Shown here: piece by piece, positions 62,384-64,000 of the stretch
Layout: every line of letters begins with the position of its first letter
Numbering within the stretch: the first letter of the stretch is position 1
Assembly (NCBI RefSeq): GCF_001486165.1
Contig: NZ_LN908977.1
Coordinates: 1,182,177-1,246,176 of the forward strand
Direction: 5' to 3'
DNA length: 64,000 nt
DNA from: Bittarella massiliensis (ex Durand et al. 2017)
Lineage (GTDB): Bacteria > Bacillota > Clostridia > Oscillospirales > Ruminococcaceae
Made by a program: the position numbers and the translations under genes
The notes under the pieces: generated by a model
Database searches by the model: none
Told to the model about the DNA's origin: nothing
Seen by the model: the letters and a program-made list of their open reading frames with translations, nothing else

Positions 62384-63018
62384 GTGCGAAGAAGAGGTTC
62401 GGTGGGGCGCTGGCACTGTTCCTCGCCCTGACGCTGGTCCTCACCGGCTGTGGGGCCAACCACAAGGAGGCGATCTAGGGACGCCGTCAACGGCTACTTT
62501 GCCACCCTGCAGGCAGGCGATTTGGAGGGGCTGGACGAGCTGTGCACCGACAACTTCACCGACGAGTACAAAATCCGCTTTTACTGCAATGCCATGAAGG
62601 CGGAATTCGGCACCACCTCGCTGGGCGGCGGGTTTGAGAAGCGGGGACAGGCATTCGCCAAGTACCTGGCCGCGCACACCATCCGCCAATACAGCCTGGT
62701 GAGCGCCAAGGAGGAGAATGGCCATGCCACCGCCGTTCTCACCGGAAAGAAGATCGACCTGCTCAACGACTCCTTCCCTGTGTACAACAAGGATTTGGGC
62801 ACCCAGTGCGTCAATGAGCACCTCTACGAGCTGCCGCTGTCCTGCAGACCCAAGGGAAAAGGCGATGGAGGAAAAGATCTCCGAAGGGCTTTACGGCCTC
62901 CTCTTTGAGAAGATGCGCACTTCGGCGGACAGCGGCCCCGGCAGAGGATTTTGAGATGGAGATGACCCTAAAACAGGCCGATGGAAGGTAGCTGGTCAGC
63001 CGCACCCGGCCCAACTAG
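62384..63018 (+). pseudogene. Decayed lipoprotein gene, paralogue of the next two genes
   Basis: Across several frames the sequence still reads as the same family: a signal peptide ending LVLTGCGANHKEAI then stop, DAVNGYFATLQAGDLEGLDEL after a frame change, HLYELPLSC, then EEKISEGLYGLLFEKMR, and a final DFEMEMTLKQADGR before TAG where a Trp codon is expected. At least three frame changes and one nonsense mutation are needed to restore it. GGAGGAGGG precedes the likely GTG start at 62384. Sequencing error is an alternative for single indels but not for so many. Confidence 0.82.
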
Positions 63019-63074
63019 ACGGAAGCGCAGAGCGCCCCGCCGGGAAAAGGGCGTTTGCAAAAGGGGGAAGTGAC

Positions 63075-63734
63075 ATGAAAAAATGGGGAAGCATCCTGTT
63101 GGCCGCCCTGCTCTGCCTCGCCCTTTCGGGGTGCGGGAAGAGGGATCAGCAGGCCATTGAGAGCACCGTCAACAATTTCTTTGCCGCCGTGCAGGAGGGC
63201 GAGTGGGAGAGGGCAACGGAGGAGAGCTGCACCCCGCGCTACGACTCCGGCACCTTCCGCATCGAGGACAAGGTCGCCTACTACTACGACCTGATCCACG
63301 TCCTCCTCCGCGAGAACCTGGGCGACACCTTCCGCCAGGAGGGGGAGCGGTTTCTCCAGCACGCCTTGAGCAAATTTGTCCCCAGCTACGCCATCGAAAG
63401 CATTGAAATCGAGAAGGGCTCTCCTACCAAAGAGCGAACGGCTAGGGTGACGGTGCGCGGCAAGTCCATTGATTTCCACCAGTTGCCCCTGCAGTTGGAG
63501 CCGGAGGCCATCATCACCCAGTACACCGACACCCACCTGTACGAATTGGCCGCCATCCTGCGCTCCCAAGGGGAGGACGCCATGGGACAGTGGCTCTACG
63601 ATGCTGTCGCCCCCCTGATTTACGACGACCTCTGCAAACAGGTCGACGAGATCGAGTCCGTCGACTTCGCCTGCGTTTTGACCCTCAAGGGAAACGACGG
63701 CGAGTGGCGCATCGATCGCATTCAGGAACTGTAA
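63075..63734 (+). CDS. Lipoprotein of tandem paralogous family
   Basis: A 219-residue lipoprotein, unknown function. Signal peptide MKKWGSILLAALLCLALSGC (lipobox at Cys20). The body has a helical start (QAIESTVNNFFAAVQEGEWE) followed by mixed alpha/beta, reminiscent of NTF2-like or DUF5105 lipoproteins of Clostridia (inference). GGGGGAAG precedes the ATG. It lies between a decayed paralogue and one cut by the window end, so this is a small lineage-specific expansion. Confidence 0.85.
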   Translation: MKKWGSILLAALLCLALSGCGKRDQQAIESTVNNFFAAVQEGEWERATEESCTPRYDSGTFRIEDKVAYYYDLIHVLLRENLGDTFRQEGERFLQHALSKFVPSYAIESIEIEKGSPTKERTARVTVRGKSIDFHQLPLQLEPEAIITQYTDTHLYELAAILRSQGEDAMGQWLYDAVAPLIYDDLCKQVDEIESVDFACVLTLKGNDGEWRIDRIQEL

Positions 63735-63840
63735 AAAAGCAGCCTGCCGGCAAAAAAGAGGAGGATGCCCCATCCCCGGCAGAGCGCTTTGAGAGGGCGG
63801 CCGACCCGTCTGGGCGACCGCCCGCGAAAGGAGAAGGAAT

Positions 63841-64000
63841 ATGAAAAAGCTCATCAGTACCGCCCTTGTCGTTGTGCTCTGCCTGGCCCTCACCGGCTGC
63901 GGCAACAAGGACGAAAAGGCCATTCAAGAGGTGGTCAACGGCTATTTTGCCGCCTTTCAGGCGGGGGATCTGAGCGGGGCCAAGGACTTTTGCGACGATG
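63841..64000 (+). CDS. Lipoprotein, third family member (cut by window end)
   Basis: Start of a third paralogue: MKKLISTALVVVLCLALTGC (lipobox at Cys20), then AIQEVVNGYFAAFQAGDLSG, which parallels both neighbours. AAAGGAG lies before the ATG. Only the first 53 codons are inside the window. Confidence 0.85.
   Translation, partial: MKKLISTALVVVLCLALTGCGNKDEKAIQEVVNGYFAAFQAGDLSGAKDFCDD

Overview
The window is about 64 kb of a GC-rich, low-GC-ancestry Firmicute, most likely a gut Clostridia of the Oscillospiraceae type (Flavonifractor / Pseudoflavonifractor / Intestinimonas-like). The grounds are a ctsR-mcsA-mcsB-clpC operon, a glmS ribozyme, a serine T-box leader, NupOPQ-type nucleoside import, strong AGGAGG ribosome sites with frequent GTG/TTG starts, and high GC in almost every gene. 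The species assignment is inference; no rRNA is present.

Layout. 1-4.7 kb: promoter, glmS ribozyme and glmS, a GNAT acetyltransferase with a broken 256-bp tandem copy, and an M20 amidohydrolase with a consensus promoter. 4.7-18.5 kb: a nucleoside region on the minus strand, with a Crp/Fnr-like regulator plus uridine phosphorylase, two nucleoside hydrolases, an ABC importer (nupO, nupP, nupQ) and three paralogous BMP-type nucleoside-binding lipoproteins, each with its own promoter or terminator. Together these can import nucleosides, split them and feed ribose and base salvage. 19-26 kb: DegV, an NhaC-type antiporter with a small membrane protein, a redox operon (ferredoxin-nitroreductase, ArsR, flavodoxin-ferredoxin protein), a membrane protein and an EEP-family phosphatase/nuclease. 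26.3-30.3 kb: a complete polyamine importer operon, potABCD.

30.6-34.5 kb is the most accessory-looking part. A tRNA-Pro(GGG) is followed directly by a lone AT-rich P-loop ATPase gene. After it come two paralogous lipoproteins, one carrying four Ltp-type repeats (the repeat of phage superinfection-exclusion lipoproteins). 34.7-39.5 kb holds one very large secreted protein with a transcobalamin-like N-terminal domain, Ig-like repeats, a beta-propeller and a sortase-type tail; a cobalamin riboswitch and an intrinsic terminator precede it. 39.6-50.7 kb is housekeeping: rarA, glyA, DUF2752, nth, a DUF362 iron-sulfur protein, an XRE regulator pair, a GNAT, a MATE exporter and a thioesterase.

50.7-55.4 kb is the ctsR-mcsA-mcsB-clpC heat-shock operon with two visible CtsR-like operators. 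It is followed upstream by a small operon (CofE-like ligase, hypothetical, GNAT), then about 640 bp of degenerate 38-bp tandem repeats, a VanR/VanS-like two-component pair, and serS under a T-box leader. The window ends in a tandem family of small lipoproteins: one decayed, one intact, one cut by the window edge.

The best candidates for new biology are the cobalamin-riboswitch surface protein, the AT-rich ATPase beside tRNA-Pro with the neighbouring Ltp lipoprotein, the degenerate 38-bp repeat block and the orphan CofE-like gene.
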